64,000 bases of DNA. Source: DATJLY01 sp035518375. GTDB lineage: Bacteria > Pseudomonadota > Alphaproteobacteria > ATCC43930 > CGMCC-115725. The translations under genes and the position numbers were made by a program. The DNA lies in contig DATIXQ010000141.1 in assembly GCA_035518375.1 (NCBI GenBank), forward strand, positions 46,867-110,866. Direction: 5' to 3'. Positions within the stretch are counted from its first letter, which is position 1; each line of letters starts with the position of its first letter. Under the pieces are notes generated by a model, which saw nothing but the letters and a program-made list of their open reading frames with translations, was not told where the DNA came from and did not search any database. Positions 52,172-59,751 of this stretch are shown piece after piece.

Positions 52172-53128
52172 ATGCCCGGCCCGAAAGTTAACCTGAAAAG
52201 CCCGATCTTTCACGACGAAGACGCGGCCCGCGTACACCTAGAAAGCCTGCTTTGGCCCGATGGTCCGGTCTGCCCCAAGTGCGGCGTCATGGGCGATCGG
52301 ATCACGAAGCTGCAAGGCAAGAGCACGCGGCCCGGCGTCTACAAGTGCAAGGATTGCCGCAAGCCTTTCACCGTCACCGTGGGGACCGTCATGGAGCGGT
52401 CGCACATTCCGCTTTCGACATGGGTTCTCGCGGCGCAATTCATGGCGTCCAGCAAGAAGTCTATGAGCGCGCTCCAACTGCAACGGATGATCGGCACGAA
52501 TTACGAAACGGCGTGGTTCCTGTTCCATCGGCTCCGCGAGGCGTCCAACGATCTCGGCGGCGCTGGCCCGCTTGGCGGCAAAGGGAAGGTTGTCGAGGCG
52601 GACGAAACTTTCATCGGCGGCTTGGAGAAGAACAAGCACATGAACAAGCGGAAGCATCGCGGCACGGGCGGCGAGGGTTCGGGCAAGAAAATCGTGTTCT
52701 CGCTCGTGGAGCGCGATGGTTACGTGCGCTCGCGCCACGTTGCCGACATTACCGCCAAGACGCTCCGCAACGTCATCGTGCAAGAGGTGGATCGCAAGAC
52801 GCACATGATGACGGACGAGGCTTTGGTTTACTCGCGGTTAGGCCGCGAGTTCTTCGGTCACAGCACCGTCAACCACAGCAAGGGCCAATATGCTGACGGT
52901 GAAATCCACACGAACACGATTGAAGGTTTTTTCTCACTCGTGAAACGCGCGGTCTATGGGCAATTCCACAACGTATCAGCCGCCCACTTGCACCGCTATT
53001 TGTGCGAAGCAGATTTCAAGTACAACACGCGCGCGCTTACGGATGCGGAGCGGGCCGCAGAATTGCTGCGCGGGGCAAAGGGCAAGCGGTTGTTGTATCG
53101 ACAGCCTGACGAAACCCGAAACGCCTAA
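52172..53128 (+). CDS. IS1595-family (ISXO2-like) transposase
   Basis: 318 aa. N-terminal zinc ribbon (CPKC near residue 35, CKDC near 60) is followed by the ISXO2-type DDE domain: Asp in VVEADETFIGG near 147, Asp in MMTDEALVYS near 212, an Asn in STVNHSKGQY near 230 and Glu in NTIEGFFSLVK near 250, giving the DDNE arrangement of IS1595. No frameshift or stop; the enzyme looks intact. Shine-Dalgarno GAGGAAG before the ATG. Confidence 0.95.
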   Translation: MPGPKVNLKSPIFHDEDAARVHLESLLWPDGPVCPKCGVMGDRITKLQGKSTRPGVYKCKDCRKPFTVTVGTVMERSHIPLSTWVLAAQFMASSKKSMSALQLQRMIGTNYETAWFLFHRLREASNDLGGAGPLGGKGKVVEADETFIGGLEKNKHMNKRKHRGTGGEGSGKKIVFSLVERDGYVRSRHVADITAKTLRNVIVQEVDRKTHMMTDEALVYSRLGREFFGHSTVNHSKGQYADGEIHTNTIEGFFSLVKRAVYGQFHNVSAAHLHRYLCEADFKYNTRALTDAERAAELLRGAKGKRLLYRQPDETRNA

Positions 53129-53200
53129 ACAACACACACGCGCTTTCTTGCGCTGGCAACGGTCGCGAAAAGAGTAAGCTGAAACGGTTCTGATATGCGA

Positions 53201-53544
53201 ACGGCGGGGCACCACCCCCGCCGTCGCTATCGGTGGGCTAAATGGAGCCGCGCCGATGATCCGTTAAGACCGCAAGAATCCTACGATTCTTGCGCGGATT
53301 CGGTCAAGCGGCTCCGTCATTACGGAGCGAGAAATTATGACCGATTCCATTAAGTGCCGCCCCGAGCGCCGGAACCCGACTCGTGGGAAAACCATCAGCG
53401 TAAGAGCGCATAAGCGATCAAGAGGCCGACGAATCCGTCGGACGTGCCGCTAGCCCGCTTTTCGTTTTCGACCAGTCGCCGCCTTGCGGCCCGAAGCTTT
53501 GGGTAGCTTCCGCTCGCGCTTAGGGCGCGGTGAGGGGGGCGACT
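53201..53544 (+). other. Structured non-coding stretch inside the IS1595 element
   Basis: The region between the transposase and the next passenger gene (53129-53611) is rich in perfect inverted repeats: a 9-base stem at 53201-53209/53216-53224; a nested structure with GGAGCCGC at 53244-53251 pairing GCGGCTCC at 53308-53315, ATCCG (53259-53263) pairing CGGAT (53295-53299) and a 10-base stem 53271-53280/53285-53294; an alternative CTCCG/CGGAG hairpin at 53312-53327 that competes with the outer stem; CCGACG/CGTCGG at 53426-53441; and AGTCGCC/GGCGACT enclosing 53474-53544 with two internal hairpins. A structured RNA or folded end sequence is possible. No known RNA family recognised. Confidence 0.5.
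53337..53453 (+). CDS. Possible 38-residue basic peptide in the IS1595 element
   Basis: Starts MTDSIKCRPERRNPTRGK and is strongly Arg/Lys-rich throughout. A GGAG lies nine bases before the ATG. It sits in the structured stretch after the transposase. Could be a real small passenger protein, or a chance frame in a structured RNA. No function recognised. Confidence 0.4.
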   Translation: MTDSIKCRPERRNPTRGKTISVRAHKRSRGRRIRRTCR

Positions 53545-53611
53545 TTAAGAGCCGCAGTAAGAGCGCGTCACGGCGCTGGCCGTCATCTTCTGAACTCATA
53601 AGGAGCAGTAT

Positions 53612-54184
53612 ATGGCCGAGATCGGGCCGACACCACCAATCGAGATAGACCCTGACGTTGCGGCGCAGATTGGGCGCGTTGCCGTTATGTGGAGTTCTTT
53701 GGAGTTCTCAGTGGCAATGTGCATTTGGGAACTTGCGCAAGTCTCATACGCCCCTGGTGCGTGTATGACCGCGCAAATCGTAAGCTTCGAGGGAAGACTA
53801 CGCGCGCTTTTAGCATTATTGAAGTTCCGCAAAGCACCTCAGCGGCTAATCGACGAGGTCAATGCATTTGCGGAGGCTGGCCGCGCTCCCCTGAGCAAAA
53901 GAAACCGCATCGTTCATGATATGTGGATATGGGATTCGGGCGGCAACGGTCGGATTGCCCGTGTTGAAGTGGACGCTCCTAAAAAGCTCCACTTTGAAAT
54001 CAAGGAAACGACCTTACAAGCTCTCAAGGCCGATGCCGATATCATCTTCGCTTACGGACAAAAATTTAAGCCGCTTAAGGCAGAGATTTTTGCCGCGCTT
54101 CCGTCATTGCCAGAAATACCGATCGAAGAACGCTATCCCATAGAAGATGCCCTTCTGCCCCGACGAAGTCTAACCACACCCTAG
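53612..54184 (+). CDS. IS1595 passenger protein with HEPN-type motif
   Basis: 190 aa, predicted mostly helical in the first 110 residues: AQIGRVAVMWSSLEFSVAMC and LIDEVNAFAEAGRAP. Near residue 98 it has KRNRIVHDMW, which fits the RNxxxH signature of HEPN RNase domains. HEPN proteins are common in toxin-antitoxin and defence loci. The C-terminal half has beta-like segments (RIARVEVDAPKKLHFEIKET). AGGAG is found before the ATG. AT-richer than the host. Placed between the transposase and the right inverted repeat, hence carried by the element. Family assignment rests on one motif and the fold pattern. Confidence 0.7.
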   Translation: MAEIGPTPPIEIDPDVAAQIGRVAVMWSSLEFSVAMCIWELAQVSYAPGACMTAQIVSFEGRLRALLALLKFRKAPQRLIDEVNAFAEAGRAPLSKRNRIVHDMWIWDSGGNGRIARVEVDAPKKLHFEIKETTLQALKADADIIFAYGQKFKPLKAEIFAALPSLPEIPIEERYPIEDALLPRRSLTTP

Positions 54185-54458
54185 CAATCTCGCGGCGTCC
54201 AGCTTCGATCATTGCCGGAGTGATTTCATAGGAGTCGATTGATGGCCGACTTTTCTCTTTTCGAAAATCTGCCGGAGAAGAATAAGTTTGAATATCTGTG
54301 GGATTGGTGCGACCGGATGGCTCGTGCGGTAGATCAGCTTCGCTCCGAGAACCAAGGTCTCCACGAGCGTCTAAGGCAGGCCGAAGAGAAGCTTGCGGGT
54401 AAGTCCTAGCGGCCCAGTCCGCAAACGCTTCGTACGTGGGAAACTCGGGGAGCGACAA
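54075..54458 (-). CDS. Possible antisense small protein in the IS1595 element
   Basis: Minus-strand frame overlapping both passenger genes. Its C-terminal part (YEITPAMIEAGRREIARVWL, then LRSVFLAMTEA) resembles a small-protein motif widespread in Alphaproteobacteria and their mobile elements. The only start giving the full frame is a TTG at 54458 without a good ribosome site, so it may be a remnant or a chance frame. Confidence 0.3.
   Translation of the reverse strand: MSLPEFPTYEAFADWAARTYPQASLRPALDARGDLGSRSEADLPHEPSGRTNPTDIQTYSSPADFRKEKSRPSIDSYEITPAMIEAGRREIARVWLDFVGAEGHLLWDSVLRSVFLAMTEARQKSLP
54242..54409 (+). CDS. Small passenger protein, coiled-coil-like
   Basis: 55 aa, MADFSLFENLPEKNKFEYLW followed by a heptad-like helix DRMARAVDQLRSENQGLHER. 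AGGAG lies ten bases before the ATG. Last plus-strand frame before the right inverted repeat. Could act with the HEPN-motif protein encoded 57 bases upstream, for example as an antitoxin-like partner, but nothing in the sequence proves it. Confidence 0.55.
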   Translation: MADFSLFENLPEKNKFEYLWDWCDRMARAVDQLRSENQGLHERLRQAEEKLAGKS

Positions 54459-54596
54459 AGCACGCCTTCACATTCCTTTCCGTGCGTTGGTTGCCGTCCT
54501 CCCTGTCTTCCGCACGGAAAATGCGGGAACCCTCCGAGCTTCCGTGCCAGTCCCCTAATGCCTTGCTATAGTTCGACGAAACGGGGCGCTCGAATA

Positions 54597-54628
54597 TGGT
54601 ACGTCAACCGGAGAGTTCCCTAAAATTG
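54597..54628. repeat. Right terminal inverted repeat and target duplication of the IS1595 element
   Basis: Inverted repeat 54597-54620, beginning TGGTACGTCAACCGGAGAG on the plus strand, reverse complement of the left end with two mismatches. TAAAATTG at 54621-54628 is the second copy of the 8-base duplication. Confidence 0.92.
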
Positions 54629-54740
54629 GGTTCGTTCGGCGAAATTGGACTGATTGGGTTCGTTCGGCAGAATTGGCGGCCCGCCACATTGGGTTCGTTC
54701 TGCAGATCTGCCTCATTGGGTTCGTCCGAGGACTATTGGC
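54625..54740. repeat. Four imperfect direct repeats, ATTGGGTTCGTTC type
   Basis: ATTGGGTTCG recurs at 54625, 54653, 54688 and 54715, with spacing 28, 35 and 27 bases. The first two units share ATTGGGTTCGTTCGGC and end in AATTGG. The IS1595 element inserted at the edge of this array. The 54410-54755 gap holds the right end of the element and this array, and no gene. Confidence 0.7.
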
Positions 54741-54755
54741 GATTGCAAACAGGCC

Positions 54756-55028
54756 CTAGGGATTGGGGTTAACTTTCGGGGGGGGTGCCTTGAACAGGAA
54801 GTTGGCCCCCGCCACCAACAGCGCGCTCCAAGCGGCGGCGCCTTCCATGATGGCCCACCAGATTGCCGCGCGACCAAAGCCGAAGCGGTGCAGAAATCCC
54901 ATGGCAACCGCTCCGATTAGAAACAGGAAAGAGAAGGCCAGGAAGCACAGACAAAACTGATACAGCGCCCAACGGGCCTTCCACCGCATCGCCAAGCGGC
55001 GCGCGCTCACGTACTCGTCCACCGTCAT
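54756..55028 (-). CDS. Small membrane protein of unknown function
   Basis: 90 aa. Starts MTVDEYVSARRLAMRWKARW, followed by two hydrophobic helices (LYQFCLCFLAFSFLFLIGAV and IWWAIMEGAAAWSALLVAG) joined by a short basic loop, and a Pro/Lys tail. The frame extends to a GTG at 55061; ATG 55028 is preferred. No family recognised. Lies just outside the IS element, in a stretch of about 600 bases with lower coding density. Confidence 0.6.
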   Translation of the reverse strand: MTVDEYVSARRLAMRWKARWALYQFCLCFLAFSFLFLIGAVAMGFLHRFGFGRAAIWWAIMEGAAAWSALLVAGANFLFKAPPPKVNPNP

Positions 55029-55226
55029 TCCGGTTTCGGAACGCGGTTTCAGACCGAACACGATCTAGCCTTTCCGCGCATCCTTCGACTTCGCCTTCAG
55101 AATCTTCCCTAGCGCTCCTCGCAGCGGCCCCTGCCGTCGTTGCCCGTCCCGACGACGGGACGAACGTACGCACGCGCGTACACCCATATGGCGCTCGGGC
55201 CGAGGCCGGTCAAGGCGCGTCAGCCA

Positions 55227-56915
55227 TCACTCGTTGCTGAGCGTCTCCGCCGCCGCGTTCTTGCCGGCGATGTAGCCCTGGCAGGTGGCGCGGGCGAGGC
55301 CGTGCTGGCTGAAGCCGCCGGCGGACTCGCCGCCGCAATAGAGGCCGGGGATGACGCGGCCGCCCATGTCCATCACCTGGCAGCGCGCATTGATGCGGAG
55401 CCCCGCACGCGTGTCATGGACGACGGGCGTCGCCCACGCGGCGTAGAAGGGCGGGCGCGCGATCTTGAATTGCGGCGTGGGCTTGTCGAAATCGGAATCG
55501 ACGCCGCTCTCGACGAAGGAATTGTAGCGCGCGACCGTCGCCTCGAGATTTTCCGCCGGCATCGGCACGCGCTGGTGCTTCATCACGATCTTGCGCGCGA
55601 GGGCGGCAAGCGTGTCGGCGGAGAAGAAAAAGCCCGCGCCGACATCGACGTTGGGGGGCTTCGGGTCCCAGCCCTCGCGCGCCACCGCGTCCGCATCGAA
55701 GATCGCCCAGATCGGGCCGCCGCCGTTATGGCCGTCGTCGATCCCGGCCATCGCCGCGTTGATGAAGTTCGCGGGCTTGAACTTTATGTCGCGCGCGTTC
55801 TTGAAGCTGCCCTGGGTATAGGGATCGATCGAATTGTAGTTGTTGCCGAAGAACTGCTCGCCGGTCTCGTCGTAGAAGCGCTTCCCAAGCATGTTGACGA
55901 GGATCAGATCCTGCCAGTTCTGGACGCGTAGGCCCGAGGCCCCTGCCTTCTGGAACACCTCGCTGCCCGGCATCCATTGCAGATTGCGATAACCGTATTG
56001 GCAGCCGATCATGCCGGCCTTGGTGAGCGTCAGGCCCACCTCGCTCGTCTGGTTGAAGAGGCCCCAGAGCGCGGCACCCACGTCCATCGCCGCAAGCTCG
56101 CCGCTTGCGTCCTGGTTGGACCAGGGCATGCCGGCAAGGCCGCAATATTCCTCGGTGAGGCGGGGGTCGAACATGCGGCGGAACTCGACATTGCCGGTCG
56201 AGCCGCCGGTCGCGATCACCACAGCCTTGCGCGCGAGGATGTTGCGGCGCTCGCCGCGCACGTCGACGCTGATGCCGGTCACGCGGCCCGAACGCGGGCT
56301 CTCGCGGTGGATCGCCACCATGCGGTGCTCGAGCAGGATCTCGACGCCCGCCTTCGCCGCCGCGACGCGGAGCGGGTTCATGAGGCCGTTGCCGGTCGAG
56401 AATGTCGCGCGCAGCTCGGGCGTCGGCTGCGGCTTCCCGGTCTGCGCCATCGGCCAGTCGAGCGCCGCGCAATGCATCTCGCGCGGCAAGGAGTTTCCGA
56501 CCGAGTTGCCGCCGCGATCGTCCGGCGCCTTGTCGACGAAGATGACGCCGTGCGCCAGAAGCCACTCGCAGGTCGCGACGCTGTTGTCCGAGAAGGCCCG
56601 CACGATCTCGCGGTCGTTGTAGCGATAGTCGGGGAAACCGTTGGTGCCGACGACGGACCAGTCGGTCAGATCGCGGAACTGCAGGTCGGGCGTGTCGGGA
56701 ATGCCGTATTTCTTCTGGATGCTGGTGCCGCCGCCCAAGGGCACGTTGCCGCCGCTCACCATGGCGTGGCCACCCATATGGTCCTCGGCCTCGACCACGA
56801 GGACGCGGGCACCCGCCTCGCGCGCCACGATCGCCGCCGGCATGCCGCAGGCGCCGGAGCCCACCACCACCACGTCGGCATCGAGATCCCAGGTGATCGC
56901 AGATGTGCTCGCCAT
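55227..56915 (-). CDS. FAD-dependent dehydrogenase (fumarate reductase / ketosteroid dehydrogenase type)
   Basis: 562 aa. FAD motif VVVVGSGACGMPAAIVAREAG near residue 15, EAEDHMGGHAMVSGG, the substrate-side segments AVVIATGGSTGNVEFRR near 230 and a C-terminal second FAD motif GLYCGGESAGGFSQHGLARA near 525. Belongs to the FrdA/KstD-like group, which introduces or reduces a C-C double bond; the substrate here is unknown. Divergent from an amidohydrolase gene over a 145-base gap with a good promoter candidate on the other strand. Confidence 0.88.
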   Translation of the reverse strand: MASTSAITWDLDADVVVVGSGACGMPAAIVAREAGARVLVVEAEDHMGGHAMVSGGNVPLGGGTSIQKKYGIPDTPDLQFRDLTDWSVVGTNGFPDYRYNDREIVRAFSDNSVATCEWLLAHGVIFVDKAPDDRGGNSVGNSLPREMHCAALDWPMAQTGKPQPTPELRATFSTGNGLMNPLRVAAAKAGVEILLEHRMVAIHRESPRSGRVTGISVDVRGERRNILARKAVVIATGGSTGNVEFRRMFDPRLTEEYCGLAGMPWSNQDASGELAAMDVGAALWGLFNQTSEVGLTLTKAGMIGCQYGYRNLQWMPGSEVFQKAGASGLRVQNWQDLILVNMLGKRFYDETGEQFFGNNYNSIDPYTQGSFKNARDIKFKPANFINAAMAGIDDGHNGGGPIWAIFDADAVAREGWDPKPPNVDVGAGFFFSADTLAALARKIVMKHQRVPMPAENLEATVARYNSFVESGVDSDFDKPTPQFKIARPPFYAAWATPVVHDTRAGLRINARCQVMDMGGRVIPGLYCGGESAGGFSQHGLARATCQGYIAGKNAAAETLSNE

Positions 56916-56991
56916 GTCCCTGACCCGTAACTTGAACCCGGCCCGCTTTTACCACGGGGCCGGGGCTTCGTGTCAGAGCTTGACCAGCTTC

Positions 56992-57021
56992 TTGGCTCAG
57001 GCGCCCGTCATCGTCTAAAAT
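56992..57021 (+). promoter_or_regulatory. Possible promoter for the 412-aa amidohydrolase gene
   Basis: TTGGCT at 56992-56997 and TAAAAT at 57016-57021, spacer 18, leaving about 33 bases from the likely transcription start to the ATG at 57061. Confidence 0.4.
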
Positions 57022-57060
57022 CGACCCTGCGACGGGCGGCCTCTCGCCCGAGGAGGAAGA

Positions 57061-58299
57061 ATGGACGCGCGCGAAACAATCATCCGGGATCCTGCCGCCG
57101 ATACCGAGTACAGCCAGAGCAAGGTCCTCACCAACGCGCGGCAGCAGGCGATCCGCCGCAAGTACGAAGACGTCTTCATCATGGACGTCGACGCGCACCA
57201 CTACGAAAGCGACAGCTACGACGAGATCCTCGAATACGTCGCTAATCCCATCCTGCGGAACGAGATCCGCTATCAGGGCTGGGGCCGCAACGGCGTGATG
57301 TCGCCCGACGGCACCTACCAGAACATGGGCGGACGCATCGCGCGCCTGACCGGCCGCATGGGCGAGAAGGCGCCGCCGGGCGTCCACCGCGACATCGCGC
57401 TCACGAAGCGCTGGATGGACGCGATGGGCATTGACATGATCTGCCTCTTCCCGACGCCGATGCTCACCCTCGGCGCGGTGCCGCGGCGCGAGGTCGAGAA
57501 CGAGCTCGCCAATGCCTATGCGCGCTGGCTCTGCGACCGCGTCATCGGCCAGGAGCCGCGCATCCGCTCGATGCTCTATCTGCCGTTCAACGATCCCAAG
57601 GCCTCGATCAAGATGGTCGAGGAGTTCGGCGACAAGAAGGGCGTGATCGGATTCATGATTACCGCGCCTCACCGCCGCGGCTGCTACGAGAACGACTACA
57701 TGCCGCTCTATGCGATGCTCCAGGAGCGGGGATTGCCCTTGGGCTTCCACGGCAGCTTCACCTGGCACGAGCAGACGTTCGCGACCTTCAACCGCTTCAT
57801 CGTCGTGCACAGCCTGGGCTTCACCTTCTTCAACATGGCGCACATGGCCAACTGGGTCATCAACGCGCTGCCCGAGCGGTTCCCGAAGCTGAAGCTCGTG
57901 TGGATCGAGAGCGGGCTCGCCTGGCTCCCCTTCCTCATGCAGCGGCTCGACAACGAGTTCATGATGCGCACGTCGGAGGCGCCGGGCCTGAAGCGCAAGC
58001 CCAGCGAATATATCCGCGAGATGTATTTCACCTCGCAGCCGATGGAGATGGTCGAGAACCGCGAGATGCTCGAGGCGACGTTCAAGATGATCAACGCGCC
58101 GACGCAGCTTCTTTACGCGTCCGACTATCCGCACTGGGACATGGACCTGCCGAGCACGATCTACGACCAGCCGTTCCTGAGCCAGGACGACAAGCTCAAC
58201 ATCCTCGGCCGGAACGCGCAGAAGCTCTTCAATCTCGAGCCCGTCTGGTCGGAGGAGAAGCTCGCGCGCCGCGCCGCGCGCGCCCAGGCCGCGCAGTAG
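57061..58299 (+). CDS. Amidohydrolase-family protein, long form
   Basis: 412-aa member of the longer amidohydrolase-2 branch. Metal-site region MDVDAHHYESDSYDE near residue 41, PLGFHGSFTWHEQ near 226, WIESGLAWLPFLMQRLD near 281 and YASDYPHWDMD near 355. GAGGAGGAAG lies 4 bases before the ATG. It is followed after 28 bases by a dienelactone hydrolase gene, likely the same operon. Probably acts on an aromatic or ring-fission intermediate. Confidence 0.87.
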   Translation: MDARETIIRDPAADTEYSQSKVLTNARQQAIRRKYEDVFIMDVDAHHYESDSYDEILEYVANPILRNEIRYQGWGRNGVMSPDGTYQNMGGRIARLTGRMGEKAPPGVHRDIALTKRWMDAMGIDMICLFPTPMLTLGAVPRREVENELANAYARWLCDRVIGQEPRIRSMLYLPFNDPKASIKMVEEFGDKKGVIGFMITAPHRRGCYENDYMPLYAMLQERGLPLGFHGSFTWHEQTFATFNRFIVVHSLGFTFFNMAHMANWVINALPERFPKLKLVWIESGLAWLPFLMQRLDNEFMMRTSEAPGLKRKPSEYIREMYFTSQPMEMVENREMLEATFKMINAPTQLLYASDYPHWDMDLPSTIYDQPFLSQDDKLNILGRNAQKLFNLEPVWSEEKLARRAARAQAAQ

Positions 58300-58327
58300 C
58301 AGGGGGCGAAACCCCGAGGGAGGCGAC

Positions 58328-59059
58328 ATGGCGATCAAGACCGAAGCGATCGAGTACAAGGAAGGCTCGAACGCATGCGAAGGGCATTTCGCCTATGACG
58401 ACGCGAAGGCGGGCAAGCGCCCGGGCGTGCTCGTCGTGCACGAGTGGGGCGGGCTCGGCGACTATGTGAAGCAGCGCTGCGGCATGCTCGCCGAGCTGGG
58501 CTATGTCGCCCTGGGCTGCGACATCTTCGGCAAGGGCGTGCGCGCCTCGACCATGTCGATGGAGGATTGCGCCCGCATCTCGAAGCCCTTCTACGAGGAT
58601 CGCGGCCTGACGAAGCGGCGGGCGCGCGCCGCCGTTGACGCGCTCCGCGCCCACGCACGCGTCGATACCGGCAAGATCGCGGCGATCGGCTATTGCTTCG
58701 GCGGCATGGTCGTCCTCGACATCGCGCGCGAGCAGATGCCCGTCAACGGCGTCGTGAGCTTCCACGGCCAGTTGATGACGCCAGCGCCGGCGAAGAAGGT
58801 CGATGCCAAGGTGCTCGTGCTGCACGGCGCGGCCGATCCGGTCGTGCCACCGGCGGAAGTGGCGGCGTTCGAGAAGGAGATGGACGACGCCAGCGCCGAC
58901 TGGCAGTTCGTGTCCTACGGCCACGCCAAGCACACCTTCACGAACTACAACCTGCCGCGCACCCTGCCGGCCGACCTGCCCTTCGCCTACGACGAGAAGG
59001 CCGACAAGCGCTCGTGGCTCGCGATGCAGGACTTCTTCAAGGAAGTGCTGGGGGCTTGA
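58328..59059 (+). CDS. Dienelactone hydrolase-family protein
   Basis: 243-aa alpha/beta hydrolase with the Cys-Asp-His triad of dienelactone hydrolases: Cys in AIGYCFGGMVV near residue 123, Asp in HGAADPVVPPAEV near 176 and His in YGHAKHTFTNYNL near 206. The opening VLVVHEWGGLGDYVKQRC is typical. Hydrolyses lactones formed from ring cleavage of catechols. GAGGGAGG before the ATG. A palindromic repeat lies straight after its stop. Confidence 0.92.
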   Translation: MAIKTEAIEYKEGSNACEGHFAYDDAKAGKRPGVLVVHEWGGLGDYVKQRCGMLAELGYVALGCDIFGKGVRASTMSMEDCARISKPFYEDRGLTKRRARAAVDALRAHARVDTGKIAAIGYCFGGMVVLDIAREQMPVNGVVSFHGQLMTPAPAKKVDAKVLVLHGAADPVVPPAEVAAFEKEMDDASADWQFVSYGHAKHTFTNYNLPRTLPADLPFAYDEKADKRSWLAMQDFFKEVLGA

Positions 59060-59064
59060 AGTAC

Positions 59065-59133
59065 TGTCATTGCGAGCGGAGCGAAGCAATCTCCCAGGGG
59101 ATTGCTTCGTCGCTTCCGCTCCTCGCAATGACA
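59065..59133. repeat. Dispersed palindromic repeat, full copy
   Basis: TGTCATTGCGAGCGGAGCGA at the left and its near complement CGCTCCTCGCAATGACA at the right, with GATTGCTTCGTCGC in between. It could form a long hairpin. Sits between the convergent hydrolase and CMD-like genes, so it may also serve as a bidirectional terminator. Confidence 0.85.
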
Positions 59134-59141
59134 GCGGATAA

Positions 59142-59741
59142 CTAAGGTAGCGGCAGCAGGTTCGTCTCGCCGTCGTCGAGCTGCATGTCGAAGGCGCAGA
59201 GAAGCGCCGCGGTCGCGGCGTAATTCCCCATCAATGATACGAGATCGACAAGCTTGCGCGGTCCGTATTTGTCGCGGAGCCGCTTGAACGTCTCGGGCTT
59301 CACCTTGCGCGCGCCGAACACTTCGCGTCCGAACTCGATGATGAGCGCATCGGCGGGATCGAGGCCGGCGGTCGGGCGGCGGTGCTTCACCGCGTCGATC
59401 GTCGCCTGCGAAACACCTTCCTTCTTCGCCTCGGGCTCGTGCGCCGCCCATTCGAAACGGCTGTCGCATTCGCGCGCGGTGATGAGGATCGCCACCTCGC
59501 GCTCGTGCGGCGTGAACCCCGATTCGAACCGTAGATAGCGATTGCCCGGGTCCGACATGTGCGCGTACTTGCCGCTCCAGAGGCGGATGCCGCCGGGCCC
59601 GGCGAGGCCGCGGATCATCTTGCCGCCGGGGCTCGTGAGCCGCGCGTAAGCGGCGCGGCCGTCCTCGTCCATCTCTTCCGCTTTCGGCAGCGGCAGCCGG
59701 AAGCGCGAGGCGGGATCGATGTCGGGAGGAAGATTCGCCAC
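59142..59741 (-). CDS. Carboxymuconolactone decarboxylase-like protein
   Basis: 199 aa. CMD-fold segment FTPHEREVAILITARECDSR, then FEWAAHEPEAKKEGVSQATI near residue 95, and KLVDLVSLMGNYAATAALLC near the end. Single Cys near the usual AhpD position but no CxxC. GTG 59741 (ANLPPDIDPASRF) is taken as start; the in-frame extension overlaps the next gene. Follows an amidohydrolase gene in the same direction with a 10-base gap, so the two are probably one unit. Confidence 0.85.
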   Translation of the reverse strand: MANLPPDIDPASRFRLPLPKAEEMDEDGRAAYARLTSPGGKMIRGLAGPGGIRLWSGKYAHMSDPGNRYLRFESGFTPHEREVAILITARECDSRFEWAAHEPEAKKEGVSQATIDAVKHRRPTAGLDPADALIIEFGREVFGARKVKPETFKRLRDKYGPRKLVDLVSLMGNYAATAALLCAFDMQLDDGETNLLPLP

Positions 59742-59751
59742 GGCCTGCCTC

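Larger units (their letters stand above)
52104..54620 (+). mobile_element. Complete IS1595-family element with passenger genes
   Basis: 2517-base element bounded by 24-base terminal inverted repeats and flanked by a perfect 8-base direct repeat TAAAATTG (52096-52103 and 54621-54628), the target duplication length known for IS1595. It encodes an ISXO2-type transposase and carries at least two passenger reading frames plus a structured non-coding stretch. Members of this family are known to carry passenger genes. The intact ends and identical duplication point to a recent insertion. Base composition of the passenger part is clearly more AT-rich than the host genes. Confidence 0.93.

Noticed and set aside
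54625..54740. CRISPR array
   Set aside because: Repeat units are imperfect, spacing is irregular and only 17-25 bases separate the cores; no cas genes are present.
54621..54760. tRNA-like segment because of GGTTCG motifs
   Set aside because: No acceptor stem or anticodon arm can be drawn; the GGTTCG is part of the direct repeats.
55726..58359. 877-codon minus-strand frame across two divergent genes
   Set aside because: It crosses the FAD dehydrogenase in another frame and the amidohydrolase in antisense, and shows no motif.
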